Below, in pieces: positions 1-9,859 of a DNA stretch of 52,119 bases (position 1 is its first letter; the number at the start of each line of letters is the position of its first letter). The stretch covers positions 1 through 52,119 of the forward strand of contig JAICKA010000012.1 of assembly GCA_025928185.1 (NCBI GenBank), written 5' to 3'. A model generated the notes under the pieces. The model ran no database searches. It had not been told where the DNA came from and saw nothing but the letters and a program-made list of their open reading frames with translations. The DNA is from Gemmatimonadaceae bacterium. Lineage in GTDB: Bacteria; Gemmatimonadota; Gemmatimonadetes; Gemmatimonadales; Gemmatimonadaceae. The translations under genes were made by a program, and so were the position numbers.

Positions 1-186
1 CACGATCGGCGTGTCGCTCACCACGGCGGCCAGGTCCTGATAGGCCACCGTGAACACGCGCTGCCCGCCGCCGATCCCGATCGCGCCAAAATCCCGCGAC
101 CGATCGCTCCGCACGATGCAGTACACGTACTTGCCGCCGTCGAGATTGGCCGTGGAAGTCGACTCGCTCACGTGCGTGTCGGTCAT
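1..186 (-). CDS. GvpL/GvpF family gas vesicle protein (partial, N-terminal part)
   Basis: Only the first 62 codons are present; the gene runs off the left edge. The peptide has a short polar leader and then the GvpL/F opening: a YVYCIV strand, a G-I-G stretch and DLAAVVSDTP near residues 52-59. GvpL/F proteins are accessory or minor components of gas vesicles. The ATG at 186 is preceded by AGGA about 7 bases upstream. It lies 68 bases downstream of the epimerase-like gene and may belong to the same unit as the second GvpL/F gene at 2315-2962. GvpF and GvpL cannot be told apart from this fragment. Confidence 0.75.
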   Translation of the reverse strand, partial: MTDTHVSESTSTANLDGGKYVYCIVRSDRSRDFGAIGIGGGQRVFTVAYQDLAAVVSDTPIV

Positions 187-254
187 CGGAAAATCCTGGT
201 GGAGGCCAGCAGTGCTATCGGAACTCGAAGCATCGCACGCGTGCAGCGCAGTCG

Positions 255-1286
255 CTAGTGCTGTGTGCGCTCGGTCACACCGAGTCCGGGTCCTGATGGA
301 ATCTCGATGCGACCGCCGGCGATCGTGGCGCCACAATACGGATCGTCCGCGAGGAGCGCGGCGCCGTCGAAGTCGGCGTGATCGAGCAGCGGCGCAAAGT
401 GCGCGGCCGCGGTGATGCCGAGGCTCGTCTCGATCATGCAGCCGGCCATGACGAGCATGCCATGCGCGCGCGCCGTGGCGATCATCTTGAGCGCTTCGCG
501 CAGCCCGCCGCACTTGGACAGCTTGATGTTGATGCCATCGACGACGCCGGCGAGCCGCGGGATGTCCGTCGCCACGATGCACGACTCGTCGGCGAACAGC
601 GGCAGCGGCGAGCGGTCGCGCACGAAGCGCAAGCCGTCGAGATCGTGCGGCGGCAGCGGCTGCTCGACGTATTCGACGCCGCACTCGACCAGCACGTCCA
701 TCATGCGCAACGCACCCTTCGCCGTCCACGCCGCGTTGGCGTCGACGCGCAGGATCTTGTCCGGCGCCGCCTGGCGCACCGTGCGAACGATCTGCTCGTC
801 GTGATCGGTGCCGAGCTTCACCTTGAGCACCGGATATTCCGCCGCCTGCGCCACACGCTGCCGCAGCTCGCCGTCGGACGCCGCGATGGCGATGGTGAAG
901 CTCGACAGCGGTGCCTTGGCCGGGTCCAGTCCCCACAACCGATACAGCGGCACGCCGAGTCGCTTGCCGGCTAGATCGTGCAGCGCGGCGCTGATCGCCG
1001 ACTTGACGGAGCCGTTGAACCGCAGCGCGCGATTCAGCTCGTCCTCGACGTCCTCGAGTGCCCACGCGTTGCACGATTCGACGATCGGCGCCAGCCGTGC
1101 GAGGGCCGCGAGCGCGGTGTCGGGCGTCTCGCCGTAGAAGCGATTCGGCGCCGCTTCGCCCCAGCCTTCGTGGCCGTCGTCGTCGCTGATGCGCACGCGG
1201 ATGAGGCGGTGCTCCGTCGCGCCGCCCCGCGCGATGACGAACGGGTGCGTCGTGTGAACGGTCTTGATGTCGTGCCGGACTTTCAT
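255..1286 (-). CDS. Dipeptide epimerase-like enolase-superfamily enzyme (L-Ala-D/L-Glu epimerase type)
   Basis: 343 residues, a normal length for the muconate lactonizing subgroup of the enolase superfamily. The barrel motifs appear in order: the Lys pair of LKVKLG near 154-156, then the metal ligands in RVDANAAW, VEQPLP and FADES, then the second catalytic Lys in NIKLSKCGG, and GCMIETSLG. The late LLADDPY segment resembles the Asp-rich substrate motif of Ala-Glu epimerases. Such enzymes epimerise dipeptides, often from peptidoglycan turnover. The start is ATG, 17 bases after the kinase stop. Substrate is not fixed by sequence alone. Its position between two gas vesicle genes is unexpected and may be only transcriptional convenience. 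Confidence 0.85.
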   Translation of the reverse strand: MKVRHDIKTVHTTHPFVIARGGATEHRLIRVRISDDDGHEGWGEAAPNRFYGETPDTALAALARLAPIVESCNAWALEDVEDELNRALRFNGSVKSAISAALHDLAGKRLGVPLYRLWGLDPAKAPLSSFTIAIAASDGELRQRVAQAAEYPVLKVKLGTDHDEQIVRTVRQAAPDKILRVDANAAWTAKGALRMMDVLVECGVEYVEQPLPPHDLDGLRFVRDRSPLPLFADESCIVATDIPRLAGVVDGINIKLSKCGGLREALKMIATARAHGMLVMAGCMIETSLGITAAAHFAPLLDHADFDGAALLADDPYCGATIAGGRIEIPSGPGLGVTERTQH

Positions 1287-1303
1287 TGAATGCTCATCGA
1301 CGG

Positions 1304-2311
<1,008 letters not shown>

Positions 2312-2314
2312 CCG

Positions 2315-2962
2315 TCAGCCTCCGAACTGCATCTGCACGAAATCGTACGGCGCCCATGGCCCGGTCACGTCGAAGCGCAGGAGATGATGCGCCTCGTGCT
2401 GCTCGTCCACCGCCGTGAGGAACTCCTTCCACAGATCGCGCTCGACGAGAAACGAGGCGCTCAGTACGAGCCCCGTCACCTCCTCGAGGCGAAGCGGCAC
2501 CGCGGCCACCGATCGCCGGCGCAACGCGCGGAACGCCTCGGTCGCGGCCGCGGCGAGATCGGAGCCCGCTTCCAGATCGTCGTCGCGTCCATCACTCCGC
2601 ACGATGTGGACGCGTGCGACCGCGCGATCCTCGACGAATTGCAGGGCGCCGTTCAGCGACACGTAGTGCAGCTCCATCCAGCGTTTCAGTATGTCGAGCG
2701 TGCGAAAGACCACGCCGGCTGGCGCGGGCAGCACTGTGGCCCGCCGAAACGCCGCATCGACGACTTGCCGATGCAGGTCGACTTCGGCCGGCGTCATGTC
2801 CTCGAGCGCGAATGCACTCGTTTCAGAGACGATTGCCGACAGGTCTCGAAACGGGATCGACCGTACGCCGACTGGCACCGCGACAGCGCCCCCGCTCCCG
2901 TCGCCATCGGTCGGCTCGGGATGCGCGTCGGCCAGCGTGATCGCGTAGAGGCGCAGAGCCAA
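2315..2962 (-). CDS. GvpL/GvpF family gas vesicle protein
   Basis: 215 residues. The N-terminal RLYAIT strand, IPFRDLSAIVSE near 36-47, the VLPAPAGVVF segment near 77-86, and the closing TGPWAPYDFV near 201-210 are the family's landmarks. It is a second, complete member besides the fragment at the left edge. The frame opens with TTG at 2962 (TTG GCT CTG CGC); no ATG was found near it and no Shine-Dalgarno stands out, so the start is uncertain. The 5' side merges directly into a purine heptad repeat and then into repeat element copy 1, so any promoter must lie in or beyond that repeat DNA. The family call is firm; F versus L is not. Confidence 0.85.
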   Translation of the reverse strand: MALRLYAITLADAHPEPTDGDGSGGAVAVPVGVRSIPFRDLSAIVSETSAFALEDMTPAEVDLHRQVVDAAFRRATVLPAPAGVVFRTLDILKRWMELHYVSLNGALQFVEDRAVARVHIVRSDGRDDDLEAGSDLAAAATEAFRALRRRSVAAVPLRLEEVTGLVLSASFLVERDLWKEFLTAVDEQHEAHHLLRFDVTGPWAPYDFVQMQFGG

Positions 2963-2965
2963 AAC

Positions 2966-3002
2966 GAGAAAGGAGAGAGGAGAGTGGAGAGTGGAGCGTC
3001 GA
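2966..3002. repeat. Purine-rich heptad tract (GGAGAGT units)
   Basis: About four consecutive 7-base units of the form GGAGAGA/GGAGAGT/GGAGCGT stand immediately upstream of the GvpL/F start. Related purine heptads recur at 30399-30470 and 47715-47777, and inside rplO and rplD. Confidence 0.7.
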
Positions 3003-3060
3003 GTTCAGCGACGGATGAATAGCGGAGAGAGGACGGGTGAGATAGTGCACGAGTCACGCC

Positions 3061-3737
3061 GGTCTGGTCCGTGGTCCATTGTCCGTTGTCCGTGGTCCGT
3101 GGTCGGTGGTCCGTGGTCGTCGCGCGGGGCGAGCCGTGGCGCGCCGAATCGGGTTGGATTGAATTGGAGGACGCGGATTTTGCAGAAACTGGAACGGCGA
3201 CGAGGCGCGAATCCGTGCCGAGTGGGGTATGGGCTCCGCGCGCCGGGCAAAAATACCACGACTTTGTGGTGGTGGCGTCCCGGTCACCTTCCCACTCCGC
3301 AAACTCCGGAGCCCCCGTGCGGCTTCTGTGGCGCGGCTGGCTCCATCTCAGGGATAGCAAAGGGGTCGCGGAGAACTGCGGAGAACTGCGGAGCAGGCGC
3401 GGAGGGGCGTTGCTGGAGATGTTGATGTTCTCCGCCGTTCTCCGCCGTTCTCCGCGGCTTCGCGACTCTCTCCGGACAAGCGATGCTGACCCAATCCCAA
3501 CAAGGGTGAAACACGGATGCCACGAACGTGACGGATCGAACGGATAAAAAGCCAAATGCTTTTGGGGCCGGGCGCGACAGACTCGGCGCGCAACTACCAG
3601 CCAATCCCCGCCTCGTCGCCCTTCCAGTTTCCGTCCTCGTCCGCGTCCCCAATTCAGTCCAAGCCGATTCGGCGCACAAGACTCGCCCCGCGACAGTCAC
3701 GGTCCAAGGACCATGGACCATGGACCATGGACCATGC
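3061..3737 (-). mobile_element. Non-coding repeat element, copy 1 (inverted ends, outer GGTCCGT arrays)
   Basis: This fills the 782-base gap between the GvpL/F start and the HDAC-like gene; no convincing gene was found in it. The outer boundaries are inverted arrays of 7-base units: GGTCCGT-type at 3061-3120 and the complementary GGACCAT-type at 3701-3737. Inside are inverted ends at about 3139-3215 and 3606-3685, each carrying GGTTGGATTGAATTGG or a close variant or its complement. The core has clusters of TTCTCCGC and its complement. Read on the minus strand it lines up with copy 2 (19163-19948) along most of its length. The right boundary is only 7 bases from the HDAC stop codon. No transposase is present. 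Confidence 0.85.
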
Positions 3738-3744
3738 GGACGCT

Positions 3745-4671
3745 CTACACCAACGCCTCCATGTGCCACGCAATCGCCTCACCCAGACGCTCGGGCGCGT
3801 AGCCGCCTTCCAGCGCGCTCACGATCCGGCCACTGCACCAGCCGTTCGACCGGTCCACGAGCAAGCGCGTGAGCGACGCGATGTGCTCGTACTCGAGCGT
3901 GAACGCGCCGAGTGGATCGCCGCGCAGGGAATCGAAACCGGCCGAGATCAGCACGAGGTCGGGCGTGAAGCCGGTCGTCGCGGCGTCGATGGCGCCGGTC
4001 AGCGCGTCGACGTATGCCTCAGGTGCGAGTCCGGCGCGCATCGGCACGTTCCAGACGTTGCGGTGCGGGCCGCGATCGTCGGCCGCGCCGGTGCCGGGAT
4101 ACCACGGCCACTGGTGCATCGACACGAAATGGATGTCGCGCTCGTGCTCGACCAGCGACTGCGTGCCGTTGCCGTGGTGCACGTCCCAGTCGACGATGAG
4201 CACGCGCTCGGCGCCGTGTCGCTGCCGCGCGTAGAGCGCGCCGATCGCGACGTTGCCGAACAGGCAGAAGCCCATCGACGCATTGCGCAGCGCGTGGTGG
4301 CCAGGTGGTCGAACGCAGCAGAAGCTGCGCGACGGTTCGGATCCGAATGCCAGGTCGATGCCGTCGAGCACCGCGCCCGCGCCGGCGGTCGCCGCGTCCC
4401 ATGAGCCTTCGCTCACGACCGTGTCGGCGTCGAGTCGTCCGCCGCCCGCAGCCACCAGCGCGCGCACGCTGTCGACGTACCGCGGGTCATGCGCGATCGC
4501 CAGCTCCGCCTCGGTCGCGTGCCGCGCGTCGACATGCACCAGCTGCTCGAGGAGCGCCGGTCGCTCGCGCAGCGCGGCGGGCAGCGTGCGGAGACGGCCC
4601 GCATGCTCCGGATGGCCCCAGCCGGTGTCGTGCCGGCCCGCGTCGGCCGTGGCGATCAAGGCGAGCGTCAT
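3745..4671 (-). CDS. Histone deacetylase-like amidohydrolase (HDAC/AcuC superfamily)
   Basis: 308 residues from the ATG at 4671, which overlaps the upstream stop in an ATGA. A longer reading from 4701 would overlap the upstream gene by 34 bases and is less likely. The zinc deacylase signature is complete: GWGHPEH near the N terminus, RPPGHH (catalytic His pair), WDVHHGNGTQ (Asp and His zinc ligands), SAGFDS (third ligand Asp) and LEGGY (transition-state Tyr). Bacterial relatives act on acetyl-lysine, acetylpolyamines or acetoin-pathway substrates; the substrate cannot be fixed here. It is the last gene of the long overlapping cluster that starts with the sensor kinase at 13732. Its stop is followed almost at once by repeat element copy 1. 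Confidence 0.93.
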   Translation of the reverse strand: MTLALIATADAGRHDTGWGHPEHAGRLRTLPAALRERPALLEQLVHVDARHATEAELAIAHDPRYVDSVRALVAAGGGRLDADTVVSEGSWDAATAGAGAVLDGIDLAFGSEPSRSFCCVRPPGHHALRNASMGFCLFGNVAIGALYARQRHGAERVLIVDWDVHHGNGTQSLVEHERDIHFVSMHQWPWYPGTGAADDRGPHRNVWNVPMRAGLAPEAYVDALTGAIDAATTGFTPDLVLISAGFDSLRGDPLGAFTLEYEHIASLTRLLVDRSNGWCSGRIVSALEGGYAPERLGEAIAWHMEALV

Positions 4672-5951
4672 CGCAGGCCGCGCAGGCGCCGCGACGCCCA
4701 TTCAGAGATCAATAATATCATGATGATCGTGAGGAATATGCGACGATCGATCGGCCCGTGCGCCGGCAGGTCGGGCGCGGGCTGCGCGCCGCCGAGCCGG
4801 CCGACCATGCGCGCGAGGGGAGCGCTCGCCGGCGGCGCGCGACCCGCCTCGGCCGCGCTCACCGGCGCATGCGGAACATAGGCGACCGCGCCGACGACGC
4901 GCGACCACCAGGTACGATGCGCCGCTTCGGCGCCGGGCGCGCCGGCCATCCGCCAGCGCCACGTGTCGTCGTAGCCGACCTGGATCACGCGGCCGGCACC
5001 GTATCGCCGCGCCGCAACGCTCACGCGTCCGGCACGATGCTCCAGCGCGATCCCGTCGCCAACCAGCTGCGCCACCGGATAGAATCCGGTCGAGCCAAGG
5101 CGCAGCGTGTCGTTCGGGCCGACCGTCGGCCGCGTTCTCGCTCCCGCCGTACCGACGGCGAGCGCCGAGATCGCATCCGACAGACTCGCCGGTCCGGCGA
5201 GCACGAGTCCACCGCCCGAACGGACGTAGCGCGCGAGGTCGGGACCGAGCAGTGCGACCGTCGTGTCGATCGCGATCACCGCCGCCACGCGGCTGGTGTC
5301 GAGCACGAGCGGACCGTGGGTCGTCACGTTGACGCCCGGCGCCACGGCAAATCGCGCGATCACCGGCCAGCCGCGTTCCTCCAGCGCCGACACGACGAAC
5401 TTCCCTTCCCACCCGGCGCGCGCCAGCACGACGATCGAGCGCAGCTCCCGCGGCCGCGGCGCCGTCACCCCGACGCGCTGCCCACCGACGTCGGCGGTGA
5501 TTGCGCCGGCGGCATCGGGGAGCACGGCCGTCGCGCCGGCCCCGCTCACCGCGATTGTGTCGATGGTGCCGATCGCGTCGTACAGCGTGGCCGTTGCGCC
5601 GGCAGGTCCGCCGATGTCGACGCGCACGCCGCCGGCCGGATCGGAAACCGCTTCGGCACTGATGGCGACGGCGGGCGGCGTTCCATCCCATCCGACGATA
5701 TGACCGCTGTGCCGGAGCGCCGCGAGCCAGTCGACGATCCACGCGCGCGGCGTCGTGTCGATCGCGACGTGCAGCGCTACGGTCGGCGGCAGCCGCGTCC
5801 AGGTCCCGAGCGACGCGCCGACGTCGGTCTGACTGGCGCGCGCGATGCGCCGGCGGGCGAGCGGAATCAGACTCGTGCCGAGCAGCCAGCCGATCAGGCC
5901 GAACGTCGCGACGCGGCACGCCAGCTCGGCGCGGCTACGCAGTGAGGGCAT
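4668..5951 (-). CDS. Membrane-anchored protein of the MoxR/DUF58/DUF4159 cluster
   Basis: 427 residues with a membrane segment near 14-33 and another close to the C terminus (about 405-420), leaving a large domain between them that is probably outside the cytoplasm. The middle contains strand-loop patterns such as LARYVRSGGGLVLAGP, like the glutamine-amidotransferase-like fold found in proteins of this type of cluster. I do not recognise a catalytic residue set. It overlaps the DUF4159 gene by 17 bases at its start and the HDAC gene by 4 at its stop, so the genes are expressed together. It probably corresponds to the BatA-like or GATase-like membrane component seen in related aerotolerance-type operons; function unknown. 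Confidence 0.7.
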   Translation of the reverse strand: MPSLRSRAELACRVATFGLIGWLLGTSLIPLARRRIARASQTDVGASLGTWTRLPPTVALHVAIDTTPRAWIVDWLAALRHSGHIVGWDGTPPAVAISAEAVSDPAGGVRVDIGGPAGATATLYDAIGTIDTIAVSGAGATAVLPDAAGAITADVGGQRVGVTAPRPRELRSIVVLARAGWEGKFVVSALEERGWPVIARFAVAPGVNVTTHGPLVLDTSRVAAVIAIDTTVALLGPDLARYVRSGGGLVLAGPASLSDAISALAVGTAGARTRPTVGPNDTLRLGSTGFYPVAQLVGDGIALEHRAGRVSVAARRYGAGRVIQVGYDDTWRWRMAGAPGAEAAHRTWWSRVVGAVAYVPHAPVSAAEAGRAPPASAPLARMVGRLGGAQPAPDLPAHGPIDRRIFLTIIMILLISEWASRRLRGLR

Positions 5952-6558
5952 ACACCACGATGTTCACCGCGAAGCGCGTATCGTCGACGGTGAGAAAGCG
6001 CTTGTTGCTCGGATGGTAGTTCCATTCCGAGCTGTAGTCCTTGTTGCTGTACAACACGCCGATGCGGTTCTCGCGGAGCACGGCGAGCAGGTGTGCGTGG
6101 ACGAGATTGTCGCCCCAGCCGTTCAGCTCGTGGCTGGTGGTCGGCGGTCCATCGAAATGAAAGAATGCTGAATACAGCGGATGATCGTTCGGCAGCTCGG
6201 AGAGCGGGCCGACCGCGCGGGCGATCTCCTCGGTCGCGGTCTTGTGGAACGTGCCGTCAATGTCGTGGTTGTGATCGTCGACGAACAGCAGGCCGCCGCG
6301 ATCGACGAAGCGCCGCACGTTGTCGCGCTCGGCGTTGCTGAACCGCACCGGCAGATGGCCGGTGAGATAGAGCAGCGGGTAGCGCAGCATTCGTTCGTCG
6401 GCGAGCGGCACGACGACGCCAGTCGGCGCCACGGGAATCCCGGTGTAGCGCGCCACCGAATCGATGACGTTCGCCGGCACGAGCGGCGCGCTGTCCCAGT
6501 CGCCCGAGTCGTACTGCGCCGTGGCGAAGACGAATTCCGCCGTTGAGCGTTTGCTCAT
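5935..6558 (-). CDS. DUF4159 domain-containing protein
   Basis: 207 residues. The pattern fits DUF4159: an N-terminal FVFATAQYDSGDWDS, then YPLLYLTGHLPVRFSNAE, the glycine-rich turn VDRGGLLFVDDH near 86-97, and a late VLYSNKDYSSEWNY. No signal peptide is evident. DUF4159 proteins are commonly encoded with MoxR ATPases, DUF58 and BatA-like membrane proteins; their biochemical role is unknown. The ATG overlaps the stop of the DUF4175-like gene in an ATGA (6555-6558). Confidence 0.85.
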   Translation of the reverse strand: MSKRSTAEFVFATAQYDSGDWDSAPLVPANVIDSVARYTGIPVAPTGVVVPLADERMLRYPLLYLTGHLPVRFSNAERDNVRRFVDRGGLLFVDDHNHDIDGTFHKTATEEIARAVGPLSELPNDHPLYSAFFHFDGPPTTSHELNGWGDNLVHAHLLAVLRENRIGVLYSNKDYSSEWNYHPSNKRFLTVDDTRFAVNIVVYALTA

Positions 6559-8594
6559 GGCATGATGCCCCAGCGGGCGATCGAGTCGCGCACCACCGGC
6601 GCGCCGGCGAGCAGCCGGCGCGCGTGCGCCAACGCCGCGGCGGCATCATGCGGCCGGCGCCCGCGCATCGCCGTCGCGGCATCGCGGAGCGCGCCCGCGA
6701 ACTGCGGCGCCGCGGCCAGCGCGTCGATCCGCAGCACGAGCAGCGAGTCGATCGCCGCAGCCGGGTGCCGGCGCGCCTGCGCCACGATCCGAGCGAACCG
6801 GCGGGCCCGCGCGGCATCCGCCGTATCGGCCGGCGCGGGCGTGCGGACGCTCGACGTGCCCTTTTCCGCGCCCTGCAACCGCGCCGCACTCACGTCCACC
6901 ACGACCGGCGGCGGTGCGCCGCGCAGGTAGACTCGCTCGGCCTGCCGCGCCTTTTCGATCGCGGCGAGCGCGCGGCGCATGTGCGGAAGCGCGCGGGCCG
7001 GCTCGCCCGTGTCGAGCGCGGTTCCCGCGTCCCACATTGCGTTGTAGGCCTCGAGCAGCGGCGTGTTGACGGCGACGACGGGGCTCTCGCCGCCGCCAAA
7101 ATCGATCGGGTCCTCGTTGACGCTCGTGGCCGAATCCGCGCGGCGCAGCAGCTCCTGCATGGTTCGCGCGGCGGCCGGTGCGTCGTCGTTCAGATGCTCC
7201 TCGCCGGACGGCGCGCCGAGCCGCGCAAAGACAATGTCGCCGACGGCGCGCCGGAGCCGCTTCTGGTCCGCGGCGATGCTGCGCGATTCGCGAACCAGCG
7301 AATCGCGCGCCAGCACGGCACGCTGCCGCTCGAGCGCCTCGGCCAGCATGATGAGCATTCTCTCACTGATCAGCGTCTGGGCCTCGTCGGACGGCGCGGC
7401 CGCGTCCACCGCGACCGAATCGTATTCGCCGGCGCGCGCGATGCGGATCGTCCGCGTGTCCGACGTGCCGACGCCCGGCCCCGACACGGCATTCCGGTCC
7501 GTCGCCACGGCGCGGACGTGCACGACGTCGCCGGGCTTGAGCGCCAGCGCATCCAGCGAGAGGCCGCTCGACAGCTCGGTGCGCGACGAGGACGGCCGTT
7601 CGGCTCCAAGCGTGCCTGATCGAAAGGTGAACGTTTCGCCCTCGCCGGAGCTCACGATATACTCGAATCGCGCGGTCGCGATGCCGAAATCGTCGCTCAC
7701 GGTGGCGTCGAGCGCGACGCGGCCGCGCGGCACGCGCAAGACGCTGTCGTGCGCCGGCCGGATCAGCGTCACGACCGGCACCGCATCGGCGGTCGGCTCG
7801 ACCGCGACCAGGCGCTGAAACGTGCGATCGACGAGTCGTACGACCGCCGGCTTGTCCGCGACGTGCAGCGTGATCGACCACGTGTCGCCGCTCGTCGTCG
7901 CGGCGATGGAATCGCCCGCCACGCGCGCAAAGATGCCGCGATCGTCGCCGCGGCCGCGGAGCAACAGCACGCTGCCGGTGAGCGCCCGCACGTCGCGCGG
8001 TTCGTCTATTGTGGAATCCTCGAGATCGCTGTACGCCGGCGGCCGGAGCTCGGCGACGAGCGGCGCGAGGCGACTGTCCGCCGCCGACCGACGCGACGCG
8101 CGTGCAAGCGCATCGCCGGCGTGCGGCGAGCGGATTCGCGCGACGGCGCCCCGCGGCAGCACGAGCGTAGCGATGACCGCGGCGCCGAGCACGGCGGCCG
8201 GAATCACCAGCGCGCGGCCGATGCGCCGCCGTGCCACGCGCGACCACCGGGCGGCATGCACCTCAGCCGGCATCACGGCGCGGCCGCGCTCGACCGCGGT
8301 CACGAGGCGGTATTCGATCGATGGGAATCGCTCCTCCAGCCAGAGCGCCACGCGCGCAAGCGAGAGCACCGCGCGATCGCGCCAGGCCAACGCCAGTGCG
8401 AGCGCAACGGCGGCGGCGATGGCGACGACCAGCATCGAGCGTCGCGCGGTCACCGAGAGCGGCGAGTACGAGTCGATCGATCCGCTGATTGCGAGCACGG
8501 TCGCACCACCGACGGCACCCCACAGCACACAGCGCAGCGCGACGCCGGCGACGAGCACCGCGCGAACCGATCGGAGTCGCGCGAGCACGTTCAT
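6555..8594 (-). CDS. DUF4175-like large membrane protein
   Basis: 679 residues from the ATG at 8594, which overlaps the BatA-like stop in an ATGA. The open frame extends about 97 codons further upstream, but that part lies within the BatA-like gene and has no protein-like character. Three hydrophobic segments near 11-36, 53-70 and 128-147 are followed by a long domain rich in beta strands (about 180-440) and an alanine-rich helical C-terminal half with coiled-coil character. This is the layout of DUF4175 proteins, which sit next to MoxR/DUF58/BatA genes. No catalytic motif is visible. Confidence 0.7.
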   Translation of the reverse strand: MNVLARLRSVRAVLVAGVALRCVLWGAVGGATVLAISGSIDSYSPLSVTARRSMLVVAIAAAVALALALAWRDRAVLSLARVALWLEERFPSIEYRLVTAVERGRAVMPAEVHAARWSRVARRRIGRALVIPAAVLGAAVIATLVLPRGAVARIRSPHAGDALARASRRSAADSRLAPLVAELRPPAYSDLEDSTIDEPRDVRALTGSVLLLRGRGDDRGIFARVAGDSIAATTSGDTWSITLHVADKPAVVRLVDRTFQRLVAVEPTADAVPVVTLIRPAHDSVLRVPRGRVALDATVSDDFGIATARFEYIVSSGEGETFTFRSGTLGAERPSSSRTELSSGLSLDALALKPGDVVHVRAVATDRNAVSGPGVGTSDTRTIRIARAGEYDSVAVDAAAPSDEAQTLISERMLIMLAEALERQRAVLARDSLVRESRSIAADQKRLRRAVGDIVFARLGAPSGEEHLNDDAPAAARTMQELLRRADSATSVNEDPIDFGGGESPVVAVNTPLLEAYNAMWDAGTALDTGEPARALPHMRRALAAIEKARQAERVYLRGAPPPVVVDVSAARLQGAEKGTSSVRTPAPADTADAARARRFARIVAQARRHPAAAIDSLLVLRIDALAAAPQFAGALRDAATAMRGRRPHDAAAALAHARRLLAGAPVVRDSIARWGIMP

Positions 8595-9859
8595 GCGCGC
8601 CTCCGGACCGACCGCCGCACCGCCAGCTCGAGGAGCAACAGCGCCGCGCCCAACGCCAGCAGCGACGATGTCCACGGCGACGATTCGCTCGTCCGATCGC
8701 GCATCGTCGCCGCGGATGCGAGCGCACCGCCGCCGGCGAGAATGCGACGCACCCCTGCACCGGCCGGACGCATGGCGCCCACGCCACCGCACGGCGCGAG
8801 CAGGCCCGCGATGAATCTCTCGAACGGAGCGCGCAACGTGATATCGCTCGCCGGATCGATCAGCACGCCGACGTCGCGAATGCATCCGGCACCTGCCGCA
8901 TGCTCGACCGCCGCCGCTTCACCGTCGGACCAGCGGGCCACCGGAGTGCCGGCGAGACTCCACGCGCGCGGAAAGCGTCCAACCACCGTTCCGCTACTCG
9001 ACATCACGCCGCCGATCGCATCGATCGACGGACGCGGCGTCCACATCGCATCGCTGTCCGCCGCCGGCCAGTGCAACAGCACGCGGCTGCCCGCTCGCAC
9101 CCACACGCTGTCGTCGCGCGACGGCTCGACGCGCACGAGTCGAATGTCTCCACGCGGCGCCAAGGCGCCGCCGAGCGCCAGCGCGGCGACGACCGGATCG
9201 CTCGATGGCGCACTCGACTCTACGAGCGGCTGGAACCGTGGCGCCGGCGCCGCGCGCACCGGCACCAGCCGAATGCGCCCGCGCCACGCGTTGCGAATGT
9301 TGCGCGTTGCGAAATCGATCTCCTCGTTCGTCAGCGGTGACACGAGCACCAGCTCGAGCGAGTCGGCTTGTGGCGCGAGCAGCGCGGCCTCGCGCTCGGC
9401 CAGCGCGAGCGCCGCCGAGATGGAGCCCGGCGCGCCCGAGCGCGACAGCGCTTCCATCGGATTCAATCCGCTCGCCCGCGCGGCGACGCTGTCGAACGCG
9501 ATCAGCACGGCGCCGGAGTGGCGCAGCGCGCGCACGCTGTCCCGCACTTCCGCGAAGCTCGCCACGTCGCGCGAGCGATCGGCGGCGATGATGCGCAGCA
9601 CCCGCCCGCGCGGCGCGGCGGCCACCGGACCCGCCACCGCGAACCCGAGCGCCGCGATCGCCGCCACTCGCAGCACGAGCAGCAGCACGTCGCTCGGCGC
9701 GACCGACCGCGTTCGCGCATGAATCGTCCGCTCGGGGACGAAGCGCGCCGTCGGCAACGGTTCGGCGACGGGACGCGTCCGCGCGATCAGGTGCAGCGCG
9801 ATCGTCGCGACCGCAGCGACGGCAGCGACCCCGAGTGCGGACGGAAGCAGCCAGCTCAC
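8591..9859 (-). CDS. BatA-like N-terminal domain membrane protein
   Basis: 422 residues. Membrane segments near 4-25 and 58-80 surround a short basic loop with ARTRPVAEPLPTARFVPE, the usual BatA N-terminal arrangement. A last membrane segment (SSLLALGAALLLLELAVRR) ends the protein. The region between has a degenerate von Willebrand-A-like or amidotransferase-like pattern without a clear metal site. Families of this kind work with MoxR ATPases in envelope stress or protein maturation roles that remain poorly defined. ATGA overlaps join it to the genes on both sides. Confidence 0.8.
   Translation of the reverse strand: MSWLLPSALGVAAVAAVATIALHLIARTRPVAEPLPTARFVPERTIHARTRSVAPSDVLLLVLRVAAIAALGFAVAGPVAAAPRGRVLRIIAADRSRDVASFAEVRDSVRALRHSGAVLIAFDSVAARASGLNPMEALSRSGAPGSISAALALAEREAALLAPQADSLELVLVSPLTNEEIDFATRNIRNAWRGRIRLVPVRAAPAPRFQPLVESSAPSSDPVVAALALGGALAPRGDIRLVRVEPSRDDSVWVRAGSRVLLHWPAADSDAMWTPRPSIDAIGGVMSSSGTVVGRFPRAWSLAGTPVARWSDGEAAAVEHAAGAGCIRDVGVLIDPASDITLRAPFERFIAGLLAPCGGVGAMRPAGAGVRRILAGGGALASAATMRDRTSESSPWTSSLLALGAALLLLELAVRRSVRRRA

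Noticed and set aside
2823-3555. Plus- and minus-strand frames crossing the GvpL/F start and repeat copy 1
   Set aside because: They are low-complexity translations of the heptad and TTCTCCGC repeats with no ribosome sites.
3061-3737. Insertion sequence with transposase
   Set aside because: No frame in copies 1 or 2 encodes a recognisable transposase; open frames there are random-looking and differ between the copies.
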